Assembly (NCBI RefSeq): GCF_008630915.1 | Contig: NZ_CP043909.1 | Coordinates: forward strand, 1,488,001 to 1,552,000 | Origin: Acinetobacter suaedae | GTDB lineage: Bacteria > Pseudomonadota > Gammaproteobacteria > Pseudomonadales > Moraxellaceae | Reading direction: 5' to 3' | Length of the DNA stretch: 64,000 nucleotides | Shown: piece after piece, positions 55,989-64,000 of the stretch | Position numbering within the stretch: the first letter of the stretch is position 1 | Layout of the letters: each line of letters starts with the position of its first letter | Notes under the pieces: generated by a model | The model's input: only the letters and a program-made list of their open reading frames with translations | What the model was told of the DNA's origin: nothing | The model's database searches: none | Position numbers and translations under genes: made by a program

Positions 55989-56671
55989 TTCCCTTTTTCC
56001 CCCATGCTTTATGAAGAGCGGTATAGCAGTTTAACGCTTAGATTCCATGAAATGTCTACAATCTCATTGCTAAAAACACAAGGTTTATAGCATGTCGTTG
56101 ATAGCCAATCTATTTAAAGATAATCATCTCATTATCTTTCGAATTGTCTTTGGTAATTATCACAAAATTCACATAAAATTGTAATGAACCATGAATTCAC
56201 CTAAACAATTATATCCAACGATATTCCAACGACTTCGCATTTCTGCTCATTTGTAGAATAATCACATTGTAGAAAAAAAATACGCATTTTGACGTGACTT
56301 TTTTATAAAAAATTCTGTCTAAAATGTCATAAAAATATAAAATTAATATATTTAATAAAAAAATAATAGTCAAAAAACTAATTAATACAGAATTTTGGAT
56401 TGATCAGCTGGTTAAAAAAACAGTTGATAAAAATTTGTAAAACGCTGGAATAAGTACATTCTTTGTCACATTTTTTGATCTATAAGCTAAAAAAGACAAG
56501 ATCGATAAAAAATATATTAAGTTTTTCTAATTTGTTTTTATTTTTTATAAGAGTGGCTAACTAATATTGTCTCATTTATGGACTTAAATGAGTTAAAAAG
56601 ACGCATCTAAATAGGATTACAAATTTAGATGCGTAAACAGAGAAACTTATATGAGAAGTTGATAATAGTGG
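55989..56671. other. 683-bp AT-rich gene-free region
   Basis: Lies between the divergently read marR promoter and the 3' end of a hydrolase gene. I see no ORF or RNA gene. It holds a direct repeat TCCAACGA at 56214-56221 and 56225-56232 (11 bp apart), a short hairpin ATCAGCTG/CAGTTGAT near 56402-56427, and the hydrolase terminator at 56594-56634. Codon-like structure is absent, and base composition is extremely AT-rich at 56270-56400. Confidence 0.5.
56594..56634 (-). terminator. Terminator of the alpha/beta hydrolase gene
   Basis: A perfect 12-bp inverted repeat (56601-56612 with 56623-56634). On the minus strand it is followed by CTTTTTAAC, 38 bp past the hydrolase stop. Confidence 0.85.
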
Positions 56672-57541
56672 TTAGATATGTAATTCATTTTCGATAATTG
56701 GCCATAGTTTTTGATGTGTTTTTTTGAACATTAGCATATGCCCGATTTGCTTATAACCATGTTGTCTTGGGTTTAATTCAATGAGTTTAGTTTTTGCGTT
56801 TGGATATAAACGAAGTAAATCTTTGACATTGGCATGAGTTGCAATCTCATCATCACTTGCCCAAAATGAGGTTATAGGGCATTGAATTTCTTGGTGATAA
56901 TCTTCAAAAATACTTTTTCCAATTGCATTCATTACATAGCCTGGCTTACTACAAAATTCAGCCCATTGTTTAGCAACATTTTTAGGTAGATTTTCGCCCA
57001 TGCCAATAAACTGAGTGGCTCCATATCCTTTTAATAGACTCGAAAGAGGGAAAATTACATTAAACATTACTGGTGCAAGTAATTTAGTTTTGCCTTTTAA
57101 GCCTTTTATATGTCCAGTAGAACCTGCAATTGCCAATACTTTAGCAACTTTGTGATAGTTTGGTGCTATTCCTAGTAATTGACCACCAGCACTGTGTCCA
57201 ATAATAATGACTTGTTTTGCAAGCGTGCGGTTTAATAATGTTTCAATTGCAGCAGGAATATCTAACATCCCCCAATCATCGATACTGGCAGTAGAATCCT
57301 TTAGTGCACCATGTAAGGATTCGCCGATCCCCCTAAAATCAAAACTGAGTACATCATAGCCTTGGTGGCTTAGCCATTCTGCAAAGGCATGATAAAAGGT
57401 TTTGGTGATACCAGTTGCTGGGCAAATTAAAATAGGTAGAGCTTTGATGTTTTTTTGTTGAGCAGGATAGAATTGAGCTGCAAGTTGATAGCCATCTCTA
57501 CAACTTATCCAAAATGGTTCAAATGTTTTCATCCCAAACAT
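56672..57541 (-). CDS. Alpha/beta hydrolase
   Basis: A 289-aa alpha/beta hydrolase. LILICPATGITKTFYHAFAEWLSHQGYDVLSFDFRGIGES covers the oxyanion region, IIIGHSAGGQLLGI is the nucleophile elbow with Ser, FWASDDEIAT the acid, and IGHMLMF the catalytic His region. It resembles uncharacterised hydrolases of the serine aminopeptidase S33/YheT-like group. No signal peptide. Start 57541 or 57532 (three codons later); ribosome-site spacing does not decide. Confidence 0.75.
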   Translation of the reverse strand: MFGMKTFEPFWISCRDGYQLAAQFYPAQQKNIKALPILICPATGITKTFYHAFAEWLSHQGYDVLSFDFRGIGESLHGALKDSTASIDDWGMLDIPAAIETLLNRTLAKQVIIIGHSAGGQLLGIAPNYHKVAKVLAIAGSTGHIKGLKGKTKLLAPVMFNVIFPLSSLLKGYGATQFIGMGENLPKNVAKQWAEFCSKPGYVMNAIGKSIFEDYHQEIQCPITSFWASDDEIATHANVKDLLRLYPNAKTKLIELNPRQHGYKQIGHMLMFKKTHQKLWPIIENELHI

Positions 57542-57670
57542 ACTCTTTTTGATTCATCATTCTACTTTACACAAGTTCTAAAAAGAAACTCGATTGAAAT
57601 GTGACTCAAAAGTCAAATTTTATGTAATATAGCTGCAAAAGGGACTGAAGTTGATATTGGGGATATCGGA

Positions 57671-58126
57671 ATGTATGTGTTAAATGCAGCAACACAAATT
57701 GCTATTGTGTTTAGTGGGGTGTTTTTATGGGTTGGTATGCTTACAGGTGTTTGGAAATACTACCAAATTAGACAAACAGAACAGGCAAGGGCGCATTACT
57801 ATGTAGATATTGCCCATCGAAGTAGCCTATTGTATGCCGCAGCGAGCTTGATACTTGCAGTGCTTAGTTATTTTACGATTTTGGCTGATTCTGTAGTTTT
57901 ATTTTGTGTTATTGCCAATTTATTCTTTTTCACAATATCAATTGTGACTTATATCATTCATGGAATATTAAAAGATACGACCAATCAATTTAAACAGCCC
58001 CATAAATTGGGGCACTTAACACTTCCAGCTTGGTCTATGACAATTATGATGTTGGCTTTGATTATGGTTGAACTTGGTGCAACAGGTGTGTTGTTATTAG
58101 GGACGGTTTTACGTTTTATGAATTAA
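57671..58126 (+). CDS. Four-helix inner-membrane protein, unknown function
   Basis: A 151-aa protein with four membrane segments (AIVFSGVFLWVGMLTGVWKY, SLLYAAASLILAVLSYFTIL, VVLFCVIANLFFFTISIVTYII, TIMMLALIMVELGATGVLLLGTVL). No family is recognised. A periplasmic or cytoplasmic loop holds YVDIAHRSS. It converges on another small membrane protein and shares a terminator with it. Confidence 0.7.
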   Translation: MYVLNAATQIAIVFSGVFLWVGMLTGVWKYYQIRQTEQARAHYYVDIAHRSSLLYAAASLILAVLSYFTILADSVVLFCVIANLFFFTISIVTYIIHGILKDTTNQFKQPHKLGHLTLPAWSMTIMMLALIMVELGATGVLLLGTVLRFMN

Positions 58127-58155
58127 AAAAATGGATGATCACTCATCCATTTTTC
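58127..58155. terminator. Bidirectional terminator between two small membrane-protein genes
   Basis: AAAAATGGATGA and TCATCCATTTTT form a perfect 12-bp stem with a TCAC loop. It starts inside the first gene's stop context and includes the end of the second gene (58139), so the second gene's last codons form its arm. Confidence 0.85.
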
Positions 58156-58399
58156 CTAAAGAATTTTTCTTACGTGCAAGACTTAATTGTCTAAATTTCT
58201 GATCTACAATAGCCCAGACGCAAAATGCCAGTGAAACAATTAATGCATAAGCAAAATATTCAGGTTTTAAATTGCCTTTAATTGCACCTTGAAATAAGAG
58301 CGTTGCCATTAGGGCTAATGTCGTAATAGCATAAATAATTGAGTCATTGGTCTTCAGAGTGTTAATGAAGACTTGCTTGTTGAAATGTATTGATAACAT
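58139..58399 (-). CDS. Small membrane protein, unknown function
   Basis: An 86-aa protein with two hydrophobic segments (IIYAITTLALMATLLFQGAI and YFAYALIVSLAFCVWAIV) and a basic C-terminus (FRQLSLARKKNSLG). No family is recognised. ATG 58399 has AAGGAGG seven bases upstream, better than an ATG at 58405 that nearly abuts it. It is convergent with another uncharacterised membrane protein, sharing a terminator. Confidence 0.65.
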   Translation of the reverse strand: MLSIHFNKQVFINTLKTNDSIIYAITTLALMATLLFQGAIKGNLKPEYFAYALIVSLAFCVWAIVDQKFRQLSLARKKNSLGKMDE

Positions 58400-58683
58400 C
58401 TCCATCCCTCCTTGTTGCGATGACAAAACCATGTGTTTTTGTCGGAATTATTATTAAAGTTGTACTTGGATTCTCTAAACTTTTCAATAGCTAAATACAT
58501 TCTTTTTTATGAAAACTATATATCTAGATTGATTTATATAAGTTTTTGGTATTTATTATGTGAATTTCGCTTATTTAATTGTTAAATAAAGGTTGTTTTT
58601 ATATCCTTGAGGCTTGTTTGAAAATGCTTATTCGTTTGGTCGTGATGTATAAATCCATGCTTTGATCATTTTGAATTTATTTC
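58400..58683. other. Gene-free region upstream of the small membrane protein
   Basis: About 280 bp of AT-rich sequence that should hold the promoter of the leftward membrane-protein gene. No ORF or RNA gene seen. Right of it begins the palindromic element. Confidence 0.5.
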
Positions 58684-58796
58684 AAGTAAAATGATTTGTC
58701 GTAAACAAAAAATGGACATTGGATAAAAGAACATTTTTTGTATAGCTAAAATCATGTTTGGGTAAAACATCATTTTAACGACAAATCACTTTAGTT
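58684..58796. repeat. Nested palindromic element at the brnQ 3' end
   Basis: Outer arms 58684-58705 and 58775-58796 pair over 22 positions with a few mismatches, including a perfect 10-bp core GATTTGTCGT/ACGACAAATC. Inside lie two further hairpins: ACAAAAAATG with CATTTTTTGT (58705-58714, 58732-58741), and 58748-58759 with 58765-58776 (11 of 12). The right arm includes the brnQ stop codon (58791-58793). It could be a complex terminator, a MITE-like element or a structured RNA. Confidence 0.5.
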
Positions 58797-60092
58797 TTTG
58801 ATCGTAATCACTCGATCTATAACAATTGCAAATACGAGAACAATTAAGGATGGAAGTAACCATGCAAGATTTTGTTCATTTAATGGTAATTGCTCGATAA
58901 AAGTAGGTAAATATGTTTCAAAACCTGCAGCTTTTATGGCCTCAATAATTCCAAAAAAGAAAGCAATCGCTGTTACTGAGCCAACAACAAGAGAAGGCTT
59001 TTTCCAATATTTCCAGAAGAAACTCAGCATGATGACCACAATTGCAGGTGGGTAAATTGCACTTAACACTGGAACAGAGAAAGCAATCAATTTGGTTAGA
59101 CCAAGATTTGAAATTAATAAAGACAAGCCTGTGAGAATGAAGACCAATAACTTATATGGTAAACCTGTTAACTCAGTGAAGTATTCGGCACATGCACAGG
59201 TCAAACCAATAGCAGTGACCATACAGGCTAAGAAAATTAAACCAGTGAGAAAATAAGAACCATAATCACCAAATGCATGTTGGACGTAAGCATGCAAGAT
59301 GATTGCGCCATTGTCTGCATTGGCTGCAACCTCATGGCTACCTAAACCAAGTTTAAATAAGCTGATATAAACCAGAGTTAAGCCAAGACCTGCAATTAAA
59401 CTCGCAATGATGGCGTATTTAGTAATAAGTTTAGAATCAGTGACTCCACGTGAATGAATTGCTTGAATGATCACAATACCAAATACAAGTGCACCTAAGG
59501 TATCCATGGTTAGATAACCACTTACAAAACCTTCTGATATTGGGCTTGCAATATAGTTGTTGATCGGGGGAGAGATCATTCCTGTTGGGATCGCAAATGC
59601 TGCAATACCTAAGATGGCTAGGGCAATGATTTTTAATGGCGCAAGTACATGGCCGACAGTATCTAAGAGTTTGTTTGGGTACAAAGACACAGCCATGACA
59701 AAAACAAAATAAATGATACTGTAGATGAAAAGACTACTGCTTGATGTTCCAAAATAAGGTGCAAAGCCAATCTCATAAGAAACGGTCGCCGTGCGTGGCG
59801 TAGCAAACAATGGTCCTACTGTTAGGTAACAGACGATCGTGAGAAGTAAACTCGAAAAACGTCCTAAGGGAGAGCTGATGATTTCAATTGAGCCTTGCAT
59901 GCGAGACAAAGCCATAATTGTGATAACAGGTAGACCTACTGCGGTGATTAAAAATCCAAAAGCAGCTAGCCATACATGTTCACCAGCTTGTTGAGCAACA
60001 ATTGGTGGAAAAATAATATTACCAGCACCAATAAACAGTGCAAAGGTCATAAAACCTAAGGCAATAATATCTCCTGTACGGAGTTGATTCAT
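58791..60092 (-). CDS. brnQ: Branched-chain amino acid transport system II carrier protein
   Basis: A 433-aa, ~12-helix sodium-coupled carrier of the LIVCS family. The N-terminus RTGDIIALGFMTFALFIGAGNIIFPPIVAQQAG is diagnostic; GPLFATPRTATVSYEIG and the later YLTMDTLGALVFGIVIIQAIHSRGV are also typical. It imports Leu, Ile and Val. ATG 60092 gives the canonical start; no strong ribosome site is visible and an in-frame TTG lies at 60155. Its stop lies inside the palindromic element. Confidence 0.92.
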   Translation of the reverse strand: MNQLRTGDIIALGFMTFALFIGAGNIIFPPIVAQQAGEHVWLAAFGFLITAVGLPVITIMALSRMQGSIEIISSPLGRFSSLLLTIVCYLTVGPLFATPRTATVSYEIGFAPYFGTSSSSLFIYSIIYFVFVMAVSLYPNKLLDTVGHVLAPLKIIALAILGIAAFAIPTGMISPPINNYIASPISEGFVSGYLTMDTLGALVFGIVIIQAIHSRGVTDSKLITKYAIIASLIAGLGLTLVYISLFKLGLGSHEVAANADNGAIILHAYVQHAFGDYGSYFLTGLIFLACMVTAIGLTCACAEYFTELTGLPYKLLVFILTGLSLLISNLGLTKLIAFSVPVLSAIYPPAIVVIMLSFFWKYWKKPSLVVGSVTAIAFFFGIIEAIKAAGFETYLPTFIEQLPLNEQNLAWLLPSLIVLVFAIVIDRVITIKN

Positions 60093-60444
60093 AAAAGCGG
60101 GATGATTTAATAAAAGTGCGGATTTTAGAACAGAAAGATGATCAATTGAAACCAATTTTATGTGAAAACTGGTTTATTTTTGACTAAAAAGAACGCATAA
60201 AAATCAAAATATGATTTTGTTGGATTTGAATTGTCGATAAGTGTTTAAAAGTGCAGCAGATTTAATAGGTTATTGTTTTTCTCTATAATTGTCATTGAAA
60301 TTAAATGTAAAATAAAAGTGTTATTTTCGTCATAAAATGATTGAAGATTTTTCTTTTGAAGCGTAAAACTACAACGCATACTTAATTGTGGCTTTTTTTG
60401 CTACATTTCTGAACTGAAATTGTTTTTTATAAGGAATATCTCGA
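60093..60444. other. Divergent intergenic region, brnQ/map
   Basis: About 350 bp of AT-rich sequence between two divergent start codons, presumably holding both promoters. No coding frame or strong repeat seen. Confidence 0.5.
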
Positions 60445-61239
60445 ATGAGAGCTTCTACTGTGACCATTAAGACAGAACAAGATATCGAGAAACTACGTAT
60501 CTCGGGGCGTTTGGCGGCACAAGTATTAGAAATGATCGGACCTTATATTAAACCCGGCGTTTCAACGGAGTATTTAGATGATATCTGTAATGATTACATC
60601 GTAAATACATTACAGGTTGTCCCTGCAAATGTGGGCTATCATGGCTTTACCAAAACCACTTGTATTTCTGTTAATGAAGAAGTCTGTCATGCGATTCCTT
60701 CTGCAAAGAAGATTCTACAGGATGGTGATATTTTAAATATCGATGTTGCAGTGATTAAAGATGGATATTTTGGTGATACAAGTCGTATGTATTTTGTGGG
60801 TGAGCCAAGTCCAGCAGCTAAAAAACTAGTTGAAACCACCTATGAAGCAATGTTAGCTGGTATTCATACAGTCAAACCAGGTGCGACTTTAGGGGATATT
60901 GGTTACGCGATTCAATCTGTGGCTCATCGAGAGGGTTATAGCATCGTTCGTGAGTATTGTGGGCATGGTATCGGACGTGTTTATCATGAGCAGCCAAATA
61001 TTTTGCATTATGGGCAAAAAGGCCAGGGTATGGTGTTAAAGAAAGGAATGGTATTTACTATTGAGCCGATGGTAAATGCAGGAAAACCTTTTGTGAAAGA
61101 ATTAAACGATGGTTGGACTGTTATCACACAAGATAAATCTTTATCTGCACAATGGGAACACATGGTTGCAGTGACTGATGACGGTTTTGAGCTACTCACT
61201 CCATGGCCAAATGGAACAGGAAATTATCCGCCTGTTTAA
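60445..61239 (+). CDS. map: Methionine aminopeptidase, type I
   Basis: A 264-aa metallopeptidase that removes the initiator Met. Metal ligands are in LNIDVAVIKDGYFGDTSRMYF (two Asp), CGHGIGRVYH (His), VFTIEPMV (Glu) and SAQWEHMVAVT (Glu). YHGFTKTTCISVNEEVCHAIP is the S1 pocket. It is not next to rpsB here, so it may be a second paralogue. AAGGA precedes the ATG; a strong terminator follows. Confidence 0.93.
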   Translation: MRASTVTIKTEQDIEKLRISGRLAAQVLEMIGPYIKPGVSTEYLDDICNDYIVNTLQVVPANVGYHGFTKTTCISVNEEVCHAIPSAKKILQDGDILNIDVAVIKDGYFGDTSRMYFVGEPSPAAKKLVETTYEAMLAGIHTVKPGATLGDIGYAIQSVAHREGYSIVREYCGHGIGRVYHEQPNILHYGQKGQGMVLKKGMVFTIEPMVNAGKPFVKELNDGWTVITQDKSLSAQWEHMVAVTDDGFELLTPWPNGTGNYPPV

Positions 61240-61260
61240 TATTTATTCGATTGTTAAATA

Positions 61261-61302
61261 AACAAAAAAGGTTCGGTTTAAGACAGAACCTTTTTTGTTG
61301 CA
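61261..61302. terminator. Bidirectional terminator between map and the LysR gene
   Basis: AACAAAAAAGGTTC and GAACCTTTTTTGTT form a perfect 14-bp stem (61261-61274, 61286-61299) with T-tracts on both strands. It covers the last codons of the LysR gene. Confidence 0.92.
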
Positions 61303-62198
61303 CACTGAGCTAATTCTTCTACTAAATAATCAATAAAAACACGTACTGCAGGAAGCAAACCCCGACGTGAAGGATAAACGGCATGGAAAATACCGTGGGG
61401 TGCGGTCCATTCTGGTAGTACTCTGACAAGTTGTCCAGATTCGACAAAGTCTTGGGCAATGCTATCCGGTAATAATGCAATACCACAGTTTTGGCTGGCC
61501 AACTCAGTCAGCATTAATAAGTTTGAGCCCATAATGACGGGATTTACTTTAATTTTCTTTTGAATATTATTCGGTCCCGATAGTAAAAACTGTTGATCAA
61601 GATGATCTTCAGACATGCTAATGATACGGTGTTCTGTGAGTTGTTCGGGAGCAGTTACATGGCCAAACTCGTTTAAATAAGCTTGACTTGCAAAAAGACG
61701 TTGTTCGATCGTTTCAAATTGTCTTAAGACCAAGTTTGGATCTTCATCAAGTTTTGAGCGGACACGTAGCGCGAGATCAATTCCTTCATTAATCACATCA
61801 ACTCGCCGATTACTAACCAACATTTGTACTCGTACTTCAGGGTATCTTTTTAAAAAGGTTGGTAGGATTTTGGCCATTTGATTTTGAGCTATGTCTACGG
61901 GCACACTGACTTTAATTACACCTCTGGGCTCACTGCTTAAATGGTTGACTACATCATGTGCAGCTTGTGCAGCATTCATCATGACCTGTGCATGACGATA
62001 GACATCCATACCAATATCTGTAACTGCAAAATGTCGAGAACTACGCTGAATTAGACGTACACCGAGTTGCTCTTCGAGGTTGTAAACGCGCCGACTGAGT
62101 TTTGATTTTGGAATATCAGTTGCGCGTTCAGCCGCACTAAACCCACCATGTTCAACGACTAGCGCAAAACAGTAAAAATCATCTAAATCGGTTAGCAT
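61278..62198 (-). CDS. LysR family transcriptional regulator
   Basis: A 306-aa regulator. The HTH is in DFYCFALVVEHGGFSAAERATDIPKSKLSRRVYNLEEQLGVRLIQRSSR; the type 2 periplasmic-binding-like effector domain begins near residue 90 (GVIKVSVPVDIAQNQM). It belongs to the large group related to CrgA/DsdC-like regulators. No catabolic operon is divergent from it: the neighbour is a small CxxC protein gene 128 bp away. Effector unknown. Confidence 0.88.
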   Translation of the reverse strand: MLTDLDDFYCFALVVEHGGFSAAERATDIPKSKLSRRVYNLEEQLGVRLIQRSSRHFAVTDIGMDVYRHAQVMMNAAQAAHDVVNHLSSEPRGVIKVSVPVDIAQNQMAKILPTFLKRYPEVRVQMLVSNRRVDVINEGIDLALRVRSKLDEDPNLVLRQFETIEQRLFASQAYLNEFGHVTAPEQLTEHRIISMSEDHLDQQFLLSGPNNIQKKIKVNPVIMGSNLLMLTELASQNCGIALLPDSIAQDFVESGQLVRVLPEWTAPHGIFHAVYPSRRGLLPAVRVFIDYLVEELAQCATKKVLS

Positions 62199-62326
62199 TA
62201 TTCAATTCCATTTCTGCAACATTCGATATTTTATAGATTTGTCGTTGCAAAAATAAGAGCGTATTCGATATTTTTTGTGAAGTAAAAAGTCCTTTATAAT
62301 TCAGAAAATTTTTATGATCGATAAAT

Positions 62327-62650
62327 ATGACTTATCAACTCTTTGAAGTATCTGATGCTAGTGCGAATATTAGCTGTCCTTATTGTGACCAAGCAGTTTT
62401 AGATTGGACGCAAGAGCAATATATACAACCATGTGAACATACTTTGTTTATGGCAATGGATTTAGGGTTTGAGTTCATTGCTGATCGTTTTGAAGCAGCT
62501 TTGTCTCAATCAGTGGATGAAATTCACGATGATCCCAATATGAACATCTATGCAACAGTGACTCAGGCAAAATACTTAAATATACAGATTTTTAAAGCAG
62601 ATTTGGGCGTGGAAGGGATGTTTCGTTATATCGGGTTTAGTAAAGAGTAA
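62327..62650 (+). CDS. Small cysteine-motif protein, unknown function
   Basis: A 107-aa soluble protein. CPYC near residue 17 and a later CEH (residues ~36-38) resemble a zinc-ribbon or rubredoxin-like knuckle, possibly C-x2-C with C-x-H. The remainder is acidic with no recognised motif. Not a thioredoxin: the CPYC is in a ribbon-like NISCPYCDQAV context without the fold's usual strand pattern. Monocistronic, ended by a terminator shared with grxD. Confidence 0.65.
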   Translation: MTYQLFEVSDASANISCPYCDQAVLDWTQEQYIQPCEHTLFMAMDLGFEFIADRFEAALSQSVDEIHDDPNMNIYATVTQAKYLNIQIFKADLGVEGMFRYIGFSKE

Positions 62651-62675
62651 GACTTTCTATTCTCAATTTCCAATA

Positions 62676-62706
62676 AAAAAGCCAATCATATGATTGGCTT
62701 TTTGCT
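62676..62706. terminator. Bidirectional terminator between the CxxC protein gene and grxD
   Basis: A perfect 14+14-bp palindrome (AAAAAGCCAATCAT / ATGATTGGCTTTTT, 62676-62703), with T-tracts on both strands. Confidence 0.92.
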
Positions 62707-62713
62707 TGATAGC

Positions 62714-63055
62714 TTATGCTTCAGGCGCTGGGCTATACTGTTCAACTAATGGCTTTAATTCGCCATTTTGGAACATTTCAAGCATGATATCGCTACCACC
62801 AATTAACTCGCCATTGATCCATAATTGTGGGAAAGTTGGCCAGTTCGCAATTTGTGGTAAAGTTGCACGAATATCTTGATTTTCCAAAATATTTACATAG
62901 GCAAATGGACGACCAATTTGGCTAAGTGCTTCTACTGCGCGAGCAGAAAAACCACATTGCGGGAATTGTGGAGTGCCTTTCATGTAAAGTAAAACAGGGT
63001 GTTTCGCAATTTGATCACGAATTAACGCTACTGTATCACGCGCTTGTTCCGTCAT
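62714..63055 (-). CDS. grxD: Monothiol glutaredoxin (Grx4 type)
   Basis: A 113-aa CGFS glutaredoxin. VLLYMKGTPQFPQCGFSARAVEAL contains the CGFS active site, NWPTFPQLWINGELIGGSDIMLEM binds glutathione and a shared Fe-S cluster. Grx4 proteins carry [2Fe-2S] clusters to target proteins with BolA partners. ATG 63055 has GAGG nine bases upstream. Confidence 0.94.
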   Translation of the reverse strand: MTEQARDTVALIRDQIAKHPVLLYMKGTPQFPQCGFSARAVEALSQIGRPFAYVNILENQDIRATLPQIANWPTFPQLWINGELIGGSDIMLEMFQNGELKPLVEQYSPAPEA

Positions 63056-63222
63056 TAGATAGATCCTCAACTAAACTTCGGACATTATATACCTAAAAAA
63101 ATCGCTTCGCCGAGCATTGCCCAAGATTTTTCTTGTATAAATGTGAGTTTATGCTTTCAATCTAGGCAAGTTTTTGCTTATATAACTTTTTTCAACACAA
63201 CTACTGATAGATTGAGTTTGTT

Positions 63223-64000
63223 ATGACAAATATTACTCTTGCTCCTGTGCAACCTGATCAACCGTCTCATCTTATGGCAACCTATGGTCGCCAAGCGATC
63301 AGTTTTGTGCGAGGACGAGGGGCGTATTTATATACAGCAGATGGTACCGAATATCTCGATGCTTTGACAGGAATCGCAGTATGTGGTTTGGGGCATGCAC
63401 ATCCAGTCATTGCATCTGCTATAGCAGAACAAGCTGCAACATTAGTGCACACTAGTAATTTATTTGAAATCCCTTGGCAAACTGCAGCAGCGCAGAAACT
63501 TGCTGAAGTCTCTGGAATGGAAGAAATTTTCTTTTCGAACAGTGGTGCCGAGTCAAATGAGGGTGCAATTAAAATTGCACGTAAGTTTGGGGCACAACAA
63601 GGTATTTCAAATCCTAAAATTATCGTAGCTGAGCAGTCTTTCCATGGACGTACATTGGCAACTTTGTCTGCGACAGGTAATAAGAAAGTTCAGGAAGGTT
63701 TTGCTCCATTAGTCGATGGTTTTGTTCGTGTGCCTTTTGGGGATATTGAAGCGATTCAAGAAGCAGCGATTCATCATCCAGATATTGTTGCAATCTTGAT
63801 TGAGCCAATTCAAGGTGAGGGTGGTGTCAATACTGCACCACAAGGCTTTAGTTATCTCGAAGAAGTACGTGCGTTGTGTAATCAACATAATTGGCTCATG
63901 ATGCTTGATGAGATTCAAACTGGGAATGGTCGTACTGGTAAGTATTTTGCTTATCAACACACCAATATTATTCCTGATGTGATGACAACTGCCAAAGGTT
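63223..64000 (+). CDS. argD: Acetylornithine/aspartate aminotransferase family protein (ArgD), 3' end cut off
   Basis: The first 259 codons of a class III PLP aminotransferase. GAYLYTADGTEYLDALTGIAVCGLGHAHP, FFSNSGAESNEGAIKIARK (phosphate/PLP site), SFHGRTLATLSATG, IEPIQGEGGV, MLDEIQTGNGRTGKYFAYQ, and the final TTAKG, whose Lys is the expected Schiff-base residue, are present. ArgD makes N-acetylornithine in arginine synthesis. The last ~140 codons lie beyond the window. The ATG at 63223 fits the family start. Confidence 0.88.
   Translation, partial: MTNITLAPVQPDQPSHLMATYGRQAISFVRGRGAYLYTADGTEYLDALTGIAVCGLGHAHPVIASAIAEQAATLVHTSNLFEIPWQTAAAQKLAEVSGMEEIFFSNSGAESNEGAIKIARKFGAQQGISNPKIIVAEQSFHGRTLATLSATGNKKVQEGFAPLVDGFVRVPFGDIEAIQEAAIHHPDIVAILIEPIQGEGGVNTAPQGFSYLEEVRALCNQHNWLMMLDEIQTGNGRTGKYFAYQHTNIIPDVMTTAKG

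Noticed and set aside
56601..56634. Long perfect inverted repeat as an operator or mobile-element end
   Set aside because: On the minus strand it is followed by a T-run and lies 38 bp past a stop codon, so a terminator explains it.
62327..62650. Thioredoxin/glutaredoxin because of CPYC
   Set aside because: The motif lacks the preceding beta-strand and following helix of the thioredoxin fold, and there is no cis-Pro region.
1..64000. CRISPR arrays, insertion sequences, prophage or integrase genes
   Set aside because: No regularly spaced repeats, transposase, integrase or phage structural motifs were found.

Overview
The window is a contiguous stretch of a gammaproteobacterial chromosome that looks like Acinetobacter. 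The evidence is the low GC content, the short AT-rich intergenic regions, and Acinetobacter/Moraxellaceae-type gene neighbourhoods: amgK-murU beside lptD-surA, rsmG-parA-parB-exbB-exbD-msbA-lpxK-kdsB-holB, holB/pilZ/tatD, a detached gspHIJK cluster, and rpsA-ihfB-lapA-pyrF. No tRNA, rRNA, CRISPR array, insertion sequence or prophage was seen. One gene is cut by each edge: an SfnB-like flavin oxidoreductase on the left and argD on the right.

The most distinctive region is an RNA-repair locus (about 3.9-10.25 kb). A leftward operon reads rtcB, an unrecognised 127-aa protein, a DIP1984-family protein, a 253-nt gap holding a structured RNA candidate, and rtcA. It starts from a textbook sigma-54 promoter, has a 10-bp GC-rich hairpin in the rtcB leader, and ends at a strong terminator shared with convergent pepD. 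Its presumed activator, RtcR (CARF sensor plus AAA+ domain with GAFTGA), lies upstream, separated by the RNase Z gene. The operon composition (unknown protein, DIP1984 protein and a folded RNA between the ligase and the cyclase) is the best candidate for something undescribed.

From 10 to 25 kb the window is housekeeping: a DUF2157 membrane protein, a hydrolase, yaaA, a decayed gene remnant, an HD hydrolase, thiG-thiS, rpoH, a TusA-like protein, a cold-shock protein, an rhlB-type helicase, fba, and lptD-surA divergent from amgK-murU. From 25 to 35.6 kb come rsmG-parAB, an ExbB/ExbD pair leading into lipid A and Kdo genes, holB, a small secreted protein behind a consensus CRP-type palindrome, pilZ and tatD. 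From 35.6 to 39 kb a TetR regulator leads into gspH-I-J-K, whose first three pseudopilins share a repeated extended leader. From 39 to 46.6 kb come a QueD-like protein, ung, a 3-hydroxyisobutyryl-CoA hydrolase-like gene, tadA, cmk, rpsA, ihfB, lapA and pyrF. The final part holds lysO, a flavin monooxygenase with a divergent AraC regulator, zapE, glcB, a 2OG-Fe(II) oxygenase, an HMCES/YedK protein, a MarR regulator, small membrane proteins, brnQ with a multi-hairpin palindromic element at its 3' end, map, a LysR regulator, a small CxxC protein, grxD and argD.

Many gene pairs overlap by 1-4 nt, indicating translational coupling, and many operons end in clear hairpin/T-tract terminators, several bidirectional. 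Start sites were set by eye from Shine-Dalgarno spacing and family N-termini.
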